A stretch of 64,000 nucleotides of DNA, taken from positions 2,852,001-2,916,000 of the forward strand of contig NZ_CP094527.1 in the NCBI RefSeq assembly GCF_022811725.1, in the 5' to 3' direction. Under the pieces are notes generated by a model. That model ran no database searches and had not been told where the DNA came from. It saw nothing but the letters and a program-made list of their open reading frames with translations. The translations under genes and the position numbers were made by a program. The stretch is from Mucilaginibacter sp. SMC90 (GTDB taxonomy: Bacteria > Bacteroidota > Bacteroidia > Sphingobacteriales > Sphingobacteriaceae). Shown here one piece after another: positions 38,033 through 49,000 of the stretch; the first letter of the stretch is position 1, and each line of letters opens with the position of its first letter.

Positions 38033-39655
38033 ATGAACGAGGAACAATTATACCTGAAACCCAATGTGGTAATTGAGCCGCTGGTAGATAAATGGTATGC
38101 CTGGAGCCATTTAATTTCACCTGCAACTGCCGCCATGAATATAGTTGGAAGGCATCTGGCCATTATCGAATCATATTTGATGGCCCCTGCTATTCATGCC
38201 AATGCTGTACTTAACCCTAAAATGAAAGGCGGCCCCTTCATGGATTTTGGCGGCGGAAGAATTGATGAGGTAACTGAACTTCAGGATCAATCGCTCGAGA
38301 AACAAAAAAACGTTATTGAGTTTGCTAAAGCGATAAAAACGTTAGACAGGTTGCTGGATAGTGAAGCAACAGGTTATGGCTTAGAGGATCTGTACAAGAA
38401 GGTTCCTGAAATTTTAAAAGGGTATGTAGAATTGTATTATGATCGGAATAACAATCCAGGGTTCCGTTTTTTTGAATCACTATTATACCAAAGCGAATTT
38501 TATAACAAAAGTTCACAAAGCCTTGCAATGTGGATCACCAATAACGATGAACGTCCGTTTTGTCTTAGCACGCCACGCCTTAACGAGCCCAATGTGCTAA
38601 GCCTTGATGTTCCATTTGACCATGCCTGTATTGATGCGTTAGCCAAAATGAAGCGGGCCCCCAATAGTTACGCAGCCATTAAGCAAATTTGCGGGATCAC
38701 CCCGGAGCAGGAGCCCTTGTTTAAAACGTTCTTTACAGAAACACCTCCGCCCCCCTATGAAAAATATACCGGCGATAAGATCAGGATGCGCTATTTCGGC
38801 CATGCCTGTATCCTGGTTGAAACTAAGGATATCAGTATTTTGGTTGACCCCCTGATCAGTTATTATGGTTATAGCTCGGATGTTCAGCATTTTTCGGATG
38901 TTGACCTGCCTGATACAATTGACTATGTGCTGATCACCCATAACCATCAGGATCATATCCTGTTTGAAACCCTGCTGCCTTTAAGGCACAAGATCAAAAA
39001 CCTGATTGTTCCGCGTACATCAAGCGGCAAACTGGAAGACCCCGATTTGAAGCTGATGTTTAATAGTATCGGTTTTAATAATGTAATGGATATCAGTGAG
39101 ATGCAAACTATTCATTTTAACGATGCCATTATTACAGGTTTGCCTTTTATAGGTGAGCATAGCGATATGAATATCCTCACAAAAGCTTGCTACCTGGTAA
39201 AAATAGGTGATTTTAAATTGCTGTTTTTGGCCGATTCAAGAATTGTTGAGCCACGTTTGTACGAGTTGGTGCACAAGCATATAGGTAACGTTGATGTACT
39301 GTTTATTGGTATGGAATGCGATGGGGCTCCGCTAACCTGGTTGTACGGACCATTACTTACCAAAAAATTGGCGAGGGACATGGACGGCAGCAGGCGTCTT
39401 GCCGGTTCTGACTGCGATAAAGGAATGGCCCTCATTGATATTTTTGAACCTAAAGAAGCATACGTTTATGCGATGGGCCAGGAACCATGGGTTGAGTTTA
39501 TCAGCAGTATCAAATACACCGACGAATCGAACCCCATTGTACAATCTGATAAGCTGGTAAAGCTATGTACAGAACGGGGAATAGTTGCCGAACGTCTTTA
39601 CGGCGAAAAGGAACTATTGTACAATAAACAGGTAGATAGTCTTATCGAACAATAA
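38033..39655 (+). CDS. CmlA-like di-iron beta-hydroxylase with metallo-beta-lactamase fold
   Basis: The 540-residue protein has an N-terminal domain of about 245 residues (SHLISPATAAMNIVGRHLAI) and a C-terminal metallo-beta-lactamase fold. Metal-binding candidates are H303-x-H305-x-D307-H308 in THNHQDH, E375 in PFIGEHSDMN and D401 in LFLADS. As I recall, CmlA of chloramphenicol biosynthesis (about 530 residues) uses H305, H307, D309, H310, E377 and D403, so every position is offset by exactly two. The Glu in place of the usual MBL His separates CmlA oxygenases from hydrolases. CmlA hydroxylates the beta-carbon of an amino acid held on an NRPS carrier domain. The location between the type II thioesterase and NRPS genes agrees. 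The target residue is unknown; the aromatic-like residue 1 is a candidate. Confidence 0.85.
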   Translation: MNEEQLYLKPNVVIEPLVDKWYAWSHLISPATAAMNIVGRHLAIIESYLMAPAIHANAVLNPKMKGGPFMDFGGGRIDEVTELQDQSLEKQKNVIEFAKAIKTLDRLLDSEATGYGLEDLYKKVPEILKGYVELYYDRNNNPGFRFFESLLYQSEFYNKSSQSLAMWITNNDERPFCLSTPRLNEPNVLSLDVPFDHACIDALAKMKRAPNSYAAIKQICGITPEQEPLFKTFFTETPPPPYEKYTGDKIRMRYFGHACILVETKDISILVDPLISYYGYSSDVQHFSDVDLPDTIDYVLITHNHQDHILFETLLPLRHKIKNLIVPRTSSGKLEDPDLKLMFNSIGFNNVMDISEMQTIHFNDAIITGLPFIGEHSDMNILTKACYLVKIGDFKLLFLADSRIVEPRLYELVHKHIGNVDVLFIGMECDGAPLTWLYGPLLTKKLARDMDGSRRLAGSDCDKGMALIDIFEPKEAYVYAMGQEPWVEFISSIKYTDESNPIVQSDKLVKLCTERGIVAERLYGEKELLYNKQVDSLIEQ

Positions 39656-39690
39656 CCATCCGGTAATTTAAGTATTCATAAAACAGTAGC

Positions 39691-42600
39691 ATGTCAAGGC
39701 TTCAGTTTCCATTACATCCCGCACAACGCGAGGTTTACATTAATCAGCTTTTAAATATGGATAGTCCGCAATATAATATTGGCGGGTATATCGTATTGAA
39801 AGGCGATTTGAACGTGGAGAAATTTCACGAAACCGTGGGCTCGCTTCCTTTTGTGTTTGATGCTTTTAAAATGAGTTTTGACTTTAAGTCACCGGATTTT
39901 ATTTATCAGCTAAATACCGAAATTAATGAGTGTGAATTAATTGAAGCAGATTTTAGTACACAGGCCGATCCCGGGGCCGAGGCTAAAATATGGATGCAAC
40001 AAGCTTTCAGTATCCCATTTGATTTAGCCGGTGGAACTACTCCTTATGAACACTATCTGATAAAGATTGCCGACAATGAGCATTGGTTTTTAATGAAATA
40101 TCATCATTTAATTACCGATGGTTATGGAGTTGGTGTAAGTGTTGAATACCTGGCAAAAAAATACCGGTCGCTTGTTGCAGGTGAGCCGTTTATTTTCAAT
40201 GCGCCGTTTTACCAGTTTGAAACGGTTCGTGCTAACGAATATTATAATTCAGAAAGCTATAAAAAGGATGGCGATTACTGGAAAGGGAAAATTGCTGCTA
40301 AACCCGAAAAACTGCTTTCAAAGAGATACCCTCAATACAATAATGAAGGTAAAACAGGAACTACCTTTAATATTGATATTTCAAATAATCAAAAAATACA
40401 GCTTGAACATGTTCAGCTTATTTGCAATGCCAGCTTACAACAGTTAACGATTGCGGCACTGATTATATATTTTGGAAAAATTACATCTTTAACCGATTTT
40501 GTGATTGGCACTCCGGTTCACAAACGCGGGGCAAGACAGCAAAGGGGCACAGTGGGCATCTTTACCGGCGCGCTCCCCTTTAAAGGAAATTACAAAGAAG
40601 AGCAAACGCTGGCCGGGTTGCTTGCTGAAATTATAAGCACCCAAAAACAGGATTACCGGCATTATAATTACCTGACAGAAGATTTGAGCCGCGCCCTTAA
40701 AATCAATCCGGCGGTTGATAGTTTGTATGATGTAATCGTAAACTACGAGCCGCTTAACCTTGATTTAAATTTTGGAGAAGCCATTGAAGCGTGCCTTTTG
40801 CGGCTGGCTAATGAAAGCGAGCGTACGCCTTTGCAATTATGCTGGCGCGATTATAGTGAACAACAAAGCCTGCAATTACAGATCCAGTTTTGTTACGAAT
40901 ACTTCACGCACAAAGAAATTGAGCTTTTGGGTGAGCGTATCTTTCATATAATCATACAATTGCCCGAGTTTCTGAATAAAAGTGTAAAGAGTATTGATAT
41001 TTTGCCGGTTAGGGAGCACGATTTACTTTCAGTATTCAGCACATCTGATCAGTATATCAACGATGATATAGCTCGGCATGTGTCAATAATTACGGCTTTT
41101 GAAAAACAGGCAGCCTTCAGTTACGGATCTGATGCATTGGTGTTTGAAGAAGAGGTTTTAAGTTACCATGAACTCAATGCTCGATCAAACAAGATAGCTA
41201 ATTACCTGAAAGGGTTAGGGGTAGGAAAAGAAACGCTGGTTGCAATTTGCATTGAGCGCAGTATTGAAATGATAACCGGCATTTTAGGTATCCTGAAAGC
41301 CGGCGGCGCTTATGTACCGGTAGACATTGATTATCCCAGCGAACGGATCAGCTATATCCTCAATGATACAAGTGCAAAAATTATCCTAAGCAGCAAAGCG
41401 GGGAGTACCAAACTTTTCAATCAGAACGCAATGATTGTTGAGCTGGATAATGAACCGCTAATAGAAGTTCAAAGCAGCGAAAATTTAAATGCTGCCATAG
41501 GTTCAGGGCAGCTTGCATATGTGATGTACACCTCTGGTTCAACAGGTAAACCCAAAGGGGTAATGGTTGAACATGGCGGAGTAGTAAATCTTGCGGCCAG
41601 CCAGGCTTCAGCATTAAAATTGGCTCCCGGCATGCGCACATTGCAGTTTGCATCTATCGGCTTTGATGCTTCCAGCTATGAAGTTTTCAATACTTTTTTA
41701 AGCGGCGGCTGTTTGGTATTATGTAAGAAGGAAGTATTACTATCGGCCGAAGAATTTAAGAAACTACTTAATAAGCAAAAGATAGAATTAGCAGTAGTTC
41801 CGCCTTCATTTCAACAAGCTATCGCCGATTCGCTGGGAACAGTTAAAACCATAGTTTCTGCGGGTGAGGCTTTAAACGAAGTTGTCGGAACATATATACA
41901 ATCACAGGGTGTAAGGCTGATCAATGCTTATGGTCCAACCGAAAATACAGTATGTGCAACCCTAAGCGATGAGCCTGTCCGGGCCGATAAAGTCATAACC
42001 ATTGGAAGGCCTATCGCTAATACACAGGTTTATATCCGCAACCAATCTGGCGAATTGAGCCCGATAGGTGTGCCAGGTGAGATCTGTATCGGCGGTGTGC
42101 AGGTAGCGAGGGGATATCTGAACCAACCTGAACTGACTAAAGAAAAGTTCATTAATGATCCATATAGCGAGGAGCCAAACGCGAGGTTATACAGAACGGG
42201 CGACCAGGGGAGATGGCTTGCAGATGGTAACATTGAATACCTGGGGAGGATAGACGACCAGGTAAAGATCAGGGGATATAGAATTGAGCTTGGCGAGATC
42301 GAACAGGTATTGCTGCAAAACGAAAATGTAAGGCAGGCAGTAGTATTGGCGAGAGCCGATAAGCAAGACACCAAACGCCTGACAGCCTATGTGGTGATAG
42401 AAGATGCAGCTTACGACAAACAGGAGTTGCAAAACTACCTGGGTGAAAGGCTGCCTGAATACATGGTGCCGCGGTTATGGGTAAGACTGGACAGCCTGCC
42501 GTTAACGCCAAATGGCAAAACGGATAAAAAGGCATTGCCTGAAGCGGAAACAAGTCATGAAGAAAGTTATACTGCGCCGCAGACAACCACAGAGAAGCAA

Positions 42601-45600
42601 CTGGGTAAAATCTGGGAAGAGCTATTGGGGGTAGAGAAAATCGGCACAAAAGATAATTTCTTCGAGCTTGGCGGCCATTCATTGCTGGCCATGCGTGTGA
42701 TCTCACAGGTAAGAAAGGAATTGAACAAGGAGTTGACGATCCGCGATTTGTTTGTATATCCAACGATTGAAGGCCTTGCCAAACAACTGGAAGAAGAAAC
42801 ACAGATAGCTGGCAGTATTATAAAAAGTGTAAAGCCACGGCCGCAATATATTCCGCTGTCGTACAGCCAGGAAAGATTGTGGTTTATCGACAGGTTGGAG
42901 GGGAGTGTACAATATCATATCCCGGCGGTAATTAAATTAACAGGAGAGGTAAATACATCAGCACTGGAAAATGCGCTAAAAGAAGTAGTAGAGCGTCACG
43001 AGGTACTGCGTACAGTGATCAGGGAACACGACGGGCAGGGCTACCAGTGTATTAAAGCCAACAGTTGGGCATTAAAGCAAAGCGGGGCAAACGAAAGCGA
43101 AACAACATTAAAAGACTACATCAGTAAAGAAGTAAGAAAGCCATTTGATCTGTCGCAAGATGATATGTTGCGTGCAGAGCTGATCAGGACGGGGCAAAAC
43201 GAATACTTATTACTATTAGTATTGCACCATATAGCAGCCGACGGTTGGTCGATGCCTGTACTGGTATCTGAGTTCAGCAAGCTTTACAACAGTTTAAGTA
43301 ACAACGAAACAACAGAGCTAAAAACACCTGAGATCCAATATTCGGATTATGCGATCTGGCAAAGGGGGGATCTGGATGCAGCGAAACTGCAAAGCAAATT
43401 AGGCTATTGGCATGAAAAGTTAGCAGGTACGGCCACGTTGGAGTTGCCCATTGACCATATGCGCCCTGCATTACAAAGCAGTAAAGGTGCCATTCATGAG
43501 TTTATGATAGGCAAAGAGCAGTCATCAAAACTGCAAAAGCTAAGCATTGAGCAAGGAGCAACGCTGTACATGACGCTGCTGTCGATATTTAAAGTGCTGC
43601 TTTACCGTTACAGCGGCCAGGAAGATATCTGCATAGGTACGCCTGTAGCAAACCGCGACAGGGAGGAAACCACCAAGCTGATCGGCTTTTTTGTGAACAC
43701 ACTTGCGCTTAGAACAAACCTGAGCGGTGAAGAAGCATTTACAGAGCTGCTATCCAAAGTAAAGCAAACTACGCTGGAAGCCTATGGTAACCAGGAAGTA
43801 CCGTTTGAAAAAGTAGTAGAAGCAGTAGTAACGGAAAGGGATCTGAGCCGGAGCCCATTGTTCCAGGTGATGTTTGTGCTGCAGAATGCAGGAACTGTAT
43901 TGGATCTGGAACTTGGTAATATAAAAGCCACTATAGAACGTGCAGGTGATACTTCGAGCAAATATGATCTGACTTATAACGCAGAAGAAACCAAAGATGG
44001 GATCCGGTTTGTAGTAGAGTACAATACCGATTTATATGAGGCAGCAACCATTGCAAGAATGGCTGGGCATTATGCCGAGTTGATTGCGTTGGTAATCAGC
44101 AAGCCAGCAACTCAAATCAATAAACTGCAATTGCTAAGCAAAGCAGAGGAATATGAATTACAACAATTCAACGAAACAGCGGCGGCCTATCCAAAAGAAG
44201 AGAATATCATCAGCCTATTTGAGGCGCAGGTAAAAGCTACACCAACAGCAATAGCTTTGGTGTTTGAGGAAGAAACGATAAGCTACCAGGAACTGAACGA
44301 GCAATCAAACAGGGTAGCCAACTACTTAAAAACACAAGGCGTAACCAAAGAAACCCTGGTAGCAATTTGCACCGAAAGGGGCATCAATATGATGGCAGGC
44401 ATCCTCGGGATCCTGAAAGCAGGTGCAGCCTATGTACCTGTTGATACTGATTACCCGAAAGAGCGGATCAGCTATATCATTGAAGACGCAAATGCCCAAA
44501 TTATATTAAGCACCAGTATTAAAAAAATAATATTGGAGGATGTTAATGTCCAGGTTGTTGAACTGGATAATAACCAGGAAATACGATCACAAAGCAGCGA
44601 GAACTTAAATACTTCCATTGGCCCTAACCAATTGGCGTACATCATGTACACATCTGGTTCAACAGGCAAGCCTAAAGGTGTAATGGTTGAGCATGGAAAC
44701 GTTATCAGTCTTGTAAAAAATGCATGTTACTTTGAGGCCTGCCATGAAGATACGCTGCTGGTAACAGGTTCGCCATCATTTGACGCAACTACTTTTGAAT
44801 ATTGGAGCATACTGCTCAATGGCGGAAAACTGATTCTTTGTAGCGATAAAGACCTTTTTAATAGTAACACACTTAAAAAGCTTATATTACAGCATAAGGT
44901 AACCGTAATGTGGTTTACATCAAGCTGGTTTAATCAGCTTGCTGATGACGCTCCCGAGGTATTGAAAGGGTTAAACACCGTATTGGTTGGGGGCGAGAAA
45001 CTCTCGGTTCCGCATATCAAAAAAATACGGTCGATATATCCGGCTTTAAAGCTTATAAACGGCTACGGCCCAACAGAAAATACTACCTTTTCATTAACCT
45101 ATCCTATAGCCGAAATTGGCAGTGACGGAATAATCCCGGTAGGCAGGCCTTTAAATAATCGCAAGGCATATATTCTTGGTCCTGCGCAACAGCTAAATCC
45201 TGTTGGTGTATTTGGAGAGGTGTGGGTCGGTGGGGCCGGCGTATCGCGCGGTTATCTGAATCAGCCAGAGTTAACAAGCCAGAAATTTATCAAGAACCCT
45301 TTTACAGATGCCAATGAGCTGATGTATAAAACAGGTGATATCGGTCGTTGGCTTTCCGATGGAAACATCGAATATAAAGGAAGAACAGACGATCAGGTAA
45401 AGATCAGGGGCTACCGGGTTGAACTTGGAGAGATAGAAAATGTATTATTACAAAGCGGCCTGGTAAACCAGGCTGTTGTGATAGCCCGTCCCGACAATAA
45501 AGGCGTTAACCGTTTAACAGGATATATAGTTGCGGATGCAGCTTTAGATAAGCAGAAACTTCAGGATTATTTGCACACGCAAATGCCCGATTATACAGTG

Positions 45601-45990
45601 CCCCGTTTATGGGTACAACTTGAAAGCTTTCCGCTTACTGTAAATGGCAAAATAAACAAACGCGCTTTGCCTGAAGCCGAATTGTCGGCAGCACAAGGCT
45701 TCGTTGCCGCACGAAATGAAATAGAAAAACAGCTTACAGCTATCTGGCAGGAATTGCTGGGTATAAATCCGATAGGTATTTATGATAACTTTTTTGAACT
45801 GGGTGGGCATTCGGTATTAGCCATGCGCGTTGTCCATTACGTTGAAAAAGAGCTTGCAATAGCTATGCCTATCAGTGTGCTGTTTCAGTTTGCTTCTATT
45901 AGCGAGTTAAGTAAATACATCACCGTCCGTAAAAATAATAAAGAAACCAATCAAGCATCAACATCATCATTTACCATAGTTGATATATAA
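39691..45990 (+). CDS. NRPS 1: C-A-T-C-A-T, initiating synthetase
   Basis: The 2099-residue synthetase has two modules. C1 (about 4-440) has HHLITDG at 138-144 but lacks the usual RHEVLRT phrase, so it may be a starter C domain that accepts an acyl group. A1 (about 470-960; YTSGSTGKPKG from 613) reads by hand as D-A-Y-V-V-A-A-V-C-K, closest to aromatic (Phe-type) codes. T1 has GGHS with Ser997. C2 has HHIAADG at 1179-1185. A2 (YTSGSTG from 1653) reads D-A-F-W-L-G-G-T-F-K, a Val code. T2 has GGHS with Ser2041. There is no epimerase or thioesterase. The tail ends STSSFTIVDI, perhaps the partner for the docking domain opening NRPS 2. Module order is certain; residue 1 is tentative. Confidence 0.95.
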   Translation: MSRLQFPLHPAQREVYINQLLNMDSPQYNIGGYIVLKGDLNVEKFHETVGSLPFVFDAFKMSFDFKSPDFIYQLNTEINECELIEADFSTQADPGAEAKIWMQQAFSIPFDLAGGTTPYEHYLIKIADNEHWFLMKYHHLITDGYGVGVSVEYLAKKYRSLVAGEPFIFNAPFYQFETVRANEYYNSESYKKDGDYWKGKIAAKPEKLLSKRYPQYNNEGKTGTTFNIDISNNQKIQLEHVQLICNASLQQLTIAALIIYFGKITSLTDFVIGTPVHKRGARQQRGTVGIFTGALPFKGNYKEEQTLAGLLAEIISTQKQDYRHYNYLTEDLSRALKINPAVDSLYDVIVNYEPLNLDLNFGEAIEACLLRLANESERTPLQLCWRDYSEQQSLQLQIQFCYEYFTHKEIELLGERIFHIIIQLPEFLNKSVKSIDILPVREHDLLSVFSTSDQYINDDIARHVSIITAFEKQAAFSYGSDALVFEEEVLSYHELNARSNKIANYLKGLGVGKETLVAICIERSIEMITGILGILKAGGAYVPVDIDYPSERISYILNDTSAKIILSSKAGSTKLFNQNAMIVELDNEPLIEVQSSENLNAAIGSGQLAYVMYTSGSTGKPKGVMVEHGGVVNLAASQASALKLAPGMRTLQFASIGFDASSYEVFNTFLSGGCLVLCKKEVLLSAEEFKKLLNKQKIELAVVPPSFQQAIADSLGTVKTIVSAGEALNEVVGTYIQSQGVRLINAYGPTENTVCATLSDEPVRADKVITIGRPIANTQVYIRNQSGELSPIGVPGEICIGGVQVARGYLNQPELTKEKFINDPYSEEPNARLYRTGDQGRWLADGNIEYLGRIDDQVKIRGYRIELGEIEQVLLQNENVRQAVVLARADKQDTKRLTAYVVIEDAAYDKQELQNYLGERLPEYMVPRLWVRLDSLPLTPNGKTDKKALPEAETSHEESYTAPQTTTEKQLGKIWEELLGVEKIGTKDNFFELGGHSLLAMRVISQVRKELNKELTIRDLFVYPTIEGLAKQLEEETQIAGSIIKSVKPRPQYIPLSYSQERLWFIDRLEGSVQYHIPAVIKLTGEVNTSALENALKEVVERHEVLRTVIREHDGQGYQCIKANSWALKQSGANESETTLKDYISKEVRKPFDLSQDDMLRAELIRTGQNEYLLLLVLHHIAADGWSMPVLVSEFSKLYNSLSNNETTELKTPEIQYSDYAIWQRGDLDAAKLQSKLGYWHEKLAGTATLELPIDHMRPALQSSKGAIHEFMIGKEQSSKLQKLSIEQGATLYMTLLSIFKVLLYRYSGQEDICIGTPVANRDREETTKLIGFFVNTLALRTNLSGEEAFTELLSKVKQTTLEAYGNQEVPFEKVVEAVVTERDLSRSPLFQVMFVLQNAGTVLDLELGNIKATIERAGDTSSKYDLTYNAEETKDGIRFVVEYNTDLYEAATIARMAGHYAELIALVISKPATQINKLQLLSKAEEYELQQFNETAAAYPKEENIISLFEAQVKATPTAIALVFEEETISYQELNEQSNRVANYLKTQGVTKETLVAICTERGINMMAGILGILKAGAAYVPVDTDYPKERISYIIEDANAQIILSTSIKKIILEDVNVQVVELDNNQEIRSQSSENLNTSIGPNQLAYIMYTSGSTGKPKGVMVEHGNVISLVKNACYFEACHEDTLLVTGSPSFDATTFEYWSILLNGGKLILCSDKDLFNSNTLKKLILQHKVTVMWFTSSWFNQLADDAPEVLKGLNTVLVGGEKLSVPHIKKIRSIYPALKLINGYGPTENTTFSLTYPIAEIGSDGIIPVGRPLNNRKAYILGPAQQLNPVGVFGEVWVGGAGVSRGYLNQPELTSQKFIKNPFTDANELMYKTGDIGRWLSDGNIEYKGRTDDQVKIRGYRVELGEIENVLLQSGLVNQAVVIARPDNKGVNRLTGYIVADAALDKQKLQDYLHTQMPDYTVPRLWVQLESFPLTVNGKINKRALPEAELSAAQGFVAARNEIEKQLTAIWQELLGINPIGIYDNFFELGGHSVLAMRVVHYVEKELAIAMPISVLFQFASISELSKYITVRKNNKETNQASTSSFTIVDI

Positions 45991-46044
45991 GAAGAAAAAC
46001 CTGATCCTGTTCCCTCTAATCCCCGTTTTTCAAAAAAGTAGTAC

Positions 46045-49000
46045 ATGAAAGAACTGTTTACTAAAGCTATTGATATTTTATACCTGGCCGAACAAAATGA
46101 TGTAAAAATCATATTGAACGGAGATCGTCTGCAACTTCAGGTTCCTGAAAATGCAACTGTCGATCCGTTGCTTATCGACGAAATCAGGGAGAATAAAGAG
46201 GCGATCATTGCTTTTTTAAAGCAGGATAGTTGGAATGCAAAAACAAACATTGAAGGGTCTGGTAAAATAACATCTTTCGACAGAAACATCGTTACAAATA
46301 TCCCGGTATCATTTAGCCAGGAGCGTTTATGGTTTATTGACCGTTTGCAGGGCAGTTTGCAATATCATTTATCCGAAGTGCTTTTATTAAATGGGAGCCT
46401 GGATATCAATGCACTGGAAAATACTTTTAAAACCATCGTTAACCGTCATGAGGTGCTTCGCACTGTGATCCGGGAAAAAGAAGGGGTTGCTTACCAGGAA
46501 ATAAAAGCTGTGGACGGTTGGCATTTAGGCTGTGACCTTTCGGGTACTTATCTGAACGGTACCGAAGAATTGAAAGAGCGAATTAGTTCACTTATTGAAA
46601 AGCCTTTTGACCTTGCCGCTGATGATATGCTTCGTGCCGATGTGATCTGGCTTGAAAATGGAACACATATATTGGTGATCACCATGCACCACATTGCGGG
46701 GGACGCATGGTCAATGCCCATCCTGGTACAGGAAATTGCCGCTTTGTACAAGGCATATTCAAAAAATGAAATACTTGAGTTGCCTGCATTACCTCTGCAA
46801 TTTGCCGACTTTGCGCTATGGCAACGAAACCCTTTGCACGAACAGCAACTGGAAAGCAAACTGGAATATTGGAAGCAAAAACTTGCAGATGTTCAGCAAC
46901 TACAGTTACCGGCAGATAGTATCAGGTCATCAGGTGCTGTTGTTAACGGTTCAACATTAACGTTCAACATTGGCAATGATCTCACATCAGCATTACATAA
47001 ATTAAGCCAGCGAAACGGAGCAACATTATATATGACCCTGCTCACCGCTTTCAAGGTATTGCTTCACAGGTACAGTGACCAGGAGGATATTTGTGTTGGT
47101 ACATCAATAGCCGGAAGGCCGCAGCAAGAGCTGGAACACTTGATTGGCTTTTTTGTAAATACCCTTGCGCTTCGTGACCAGGTAAGCGGCCAGGCTACAT
47201 TTAACCAGTTACTTGCACAGGTAAAGCAAACTGTACTTGACGCTTTTACCCACCAGGATGTACCCTTTGAGCGGGTTGTTGAAGCAACTGTAAAAGAACG
47301 GGAAGCTGGCGTTAGTCCGCTGTTTCAGGTAATGCTTGTTTTGGGTAACACTCCTGAAATTCCGGCTATAACCCTTGGCAACCTGGAGTTGTCCGGATAC
47401 GGAATAGAGCATAAAACAGTAAAGTTTGATCTTACCTTTTTTGTAACGGAAACAAAATACGGCTTAAAATGGGCGGTACAATACAATACCGATTTGTATA
47501 ACACTGCGCGTATCAGGCGCATGGTCAGGCATTTTGAAACTTTACTGATCTCCATCGTATCAAACCCTGATATGAAGGTTGGTAAATTAAGGCTCTTGAA
47601 TCGTAAGGAAGAGCTCTGGCTTGTAAAAAACGAACGCAGCCACTGCGCATATATCGCAAACGAAACTATAATTGAACTGTTTTTGGCGCAGGCATTGCAA
47701 AATCCTGATTTAAAGGCAGTTACATTTGAAGGAAAGTCTTTAACGTATCGTGAGTTACATGTACGCTCTAACCGGCTTGCACATCATTTGCAACGTTACG
47801 GTGTAAAAGCAGATGTACTGGTGCCTGTTTACATGGAACGTGGCATGGATATGATCGTAGCTATTTTGGGAATTCTTAAATCGGGAGGCGCATATGTACC
47901 AATTGATACTGATTTTCCATCGGATCGTGTAAAACATATACTGGATGACACTCGGGCTGGAGTTATTGTGAGCAGCAGCAAGTTTGCCGACCGCGCTTTG
48001 GCTATTACCGAATACCAAAAGGTGCTGGAATTGGATAACATGGATTGGGAACTTTCCCTCGAACCGGAAAACGACCCTGAATTATTCCCGTCGTCCAGTC
48101 ATTTGGCATACGTAATTTACACATCTGGCTCAACCGGTAAACCTAAAGGCGTGCTGATAGACCATGATAGTTTGTTAGATTACGTATATGGTTTAAATGA
48201 GCGCACCGGTATCAGCGAATGCGAAACCTTCGGCCTGATGTCGACCATCGCAACAGACCTTGGCAATACTGTATTATTCAGTTCGCTGGCTTACGGTGGT
48301 ACACTGCATGTTTTCTCTAAAGAAACGGTAAGCAATGTACACCAGATCCACAACTATTTTGGTCAGCACCAGATTGATTGCATTAAAATTGTACCATCGC
48401 ACTGGAAAGCGCTTTCTCCTGATACAGATGTACCATTACTACCGGCAAAGCTGCTCATCTTTGGCGGCGAAGCCTTGCCTAAAGAAACCGTAACCCGTAT
48501 TGCACGTTACAGCGCTTGCAGGGTTATTAACCATTACGGCCCTACTGAAACCACTATCGGTAAGTTATTATATGAGGCAACCGATAAATTGATTGAGGGT
48601 GCCCGTGTTCCTGTTGGTCGCCCGTTTTCAAACACAATCGTTTACGTTTTGGGTAAAGAAATGGAACGCTGCCCCATAGGTATCCCCGGCGAACTTTACA
48701 TAGGTGGCCGCGGCCTTGCTCAGGGGTATCATCGCTTACCTAAATTAACCAATGAGAAGTTTATTGCCGATCCGTATCGCAGGGAGGGATCACGGATCTA
48801 CCGTACCGGCGACCGCGTAGTTATGCGGGCTGATGGTAATATCGAATACCTGGGCCGCATGGATGATCAGGTAAAAATAAGGGGCTACAGGGTAGAGCCG
48901 GGCGAAATTGCCCTCGTGCTTGAGCACAGTAAGCATGTAAATCAGGCCGCGGTAATAGCCATTGATGATAAACTGGGCAACAAGCAACTGGTAGCCTATA

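Noticed and set aside
38753..39600. Calling the 38033-39655 product a beta-lactamase or generic MBL hydrolase
   Set aside because: The Glu/Asp ligand pattern, the 245-residue N-terminal domain and the NRPS setting fit a CmlA-like oxygenase better.
42269..42802. Minus-strand 177-residue open frame inside NRPS 1, with similar frames in NRPS 2
   Set aside because: It recurs wherever the plus-strand A-T segment recurs and has low-complexity, non-protein-like composition. It is a shadow of the conserved NRPS coding frame.
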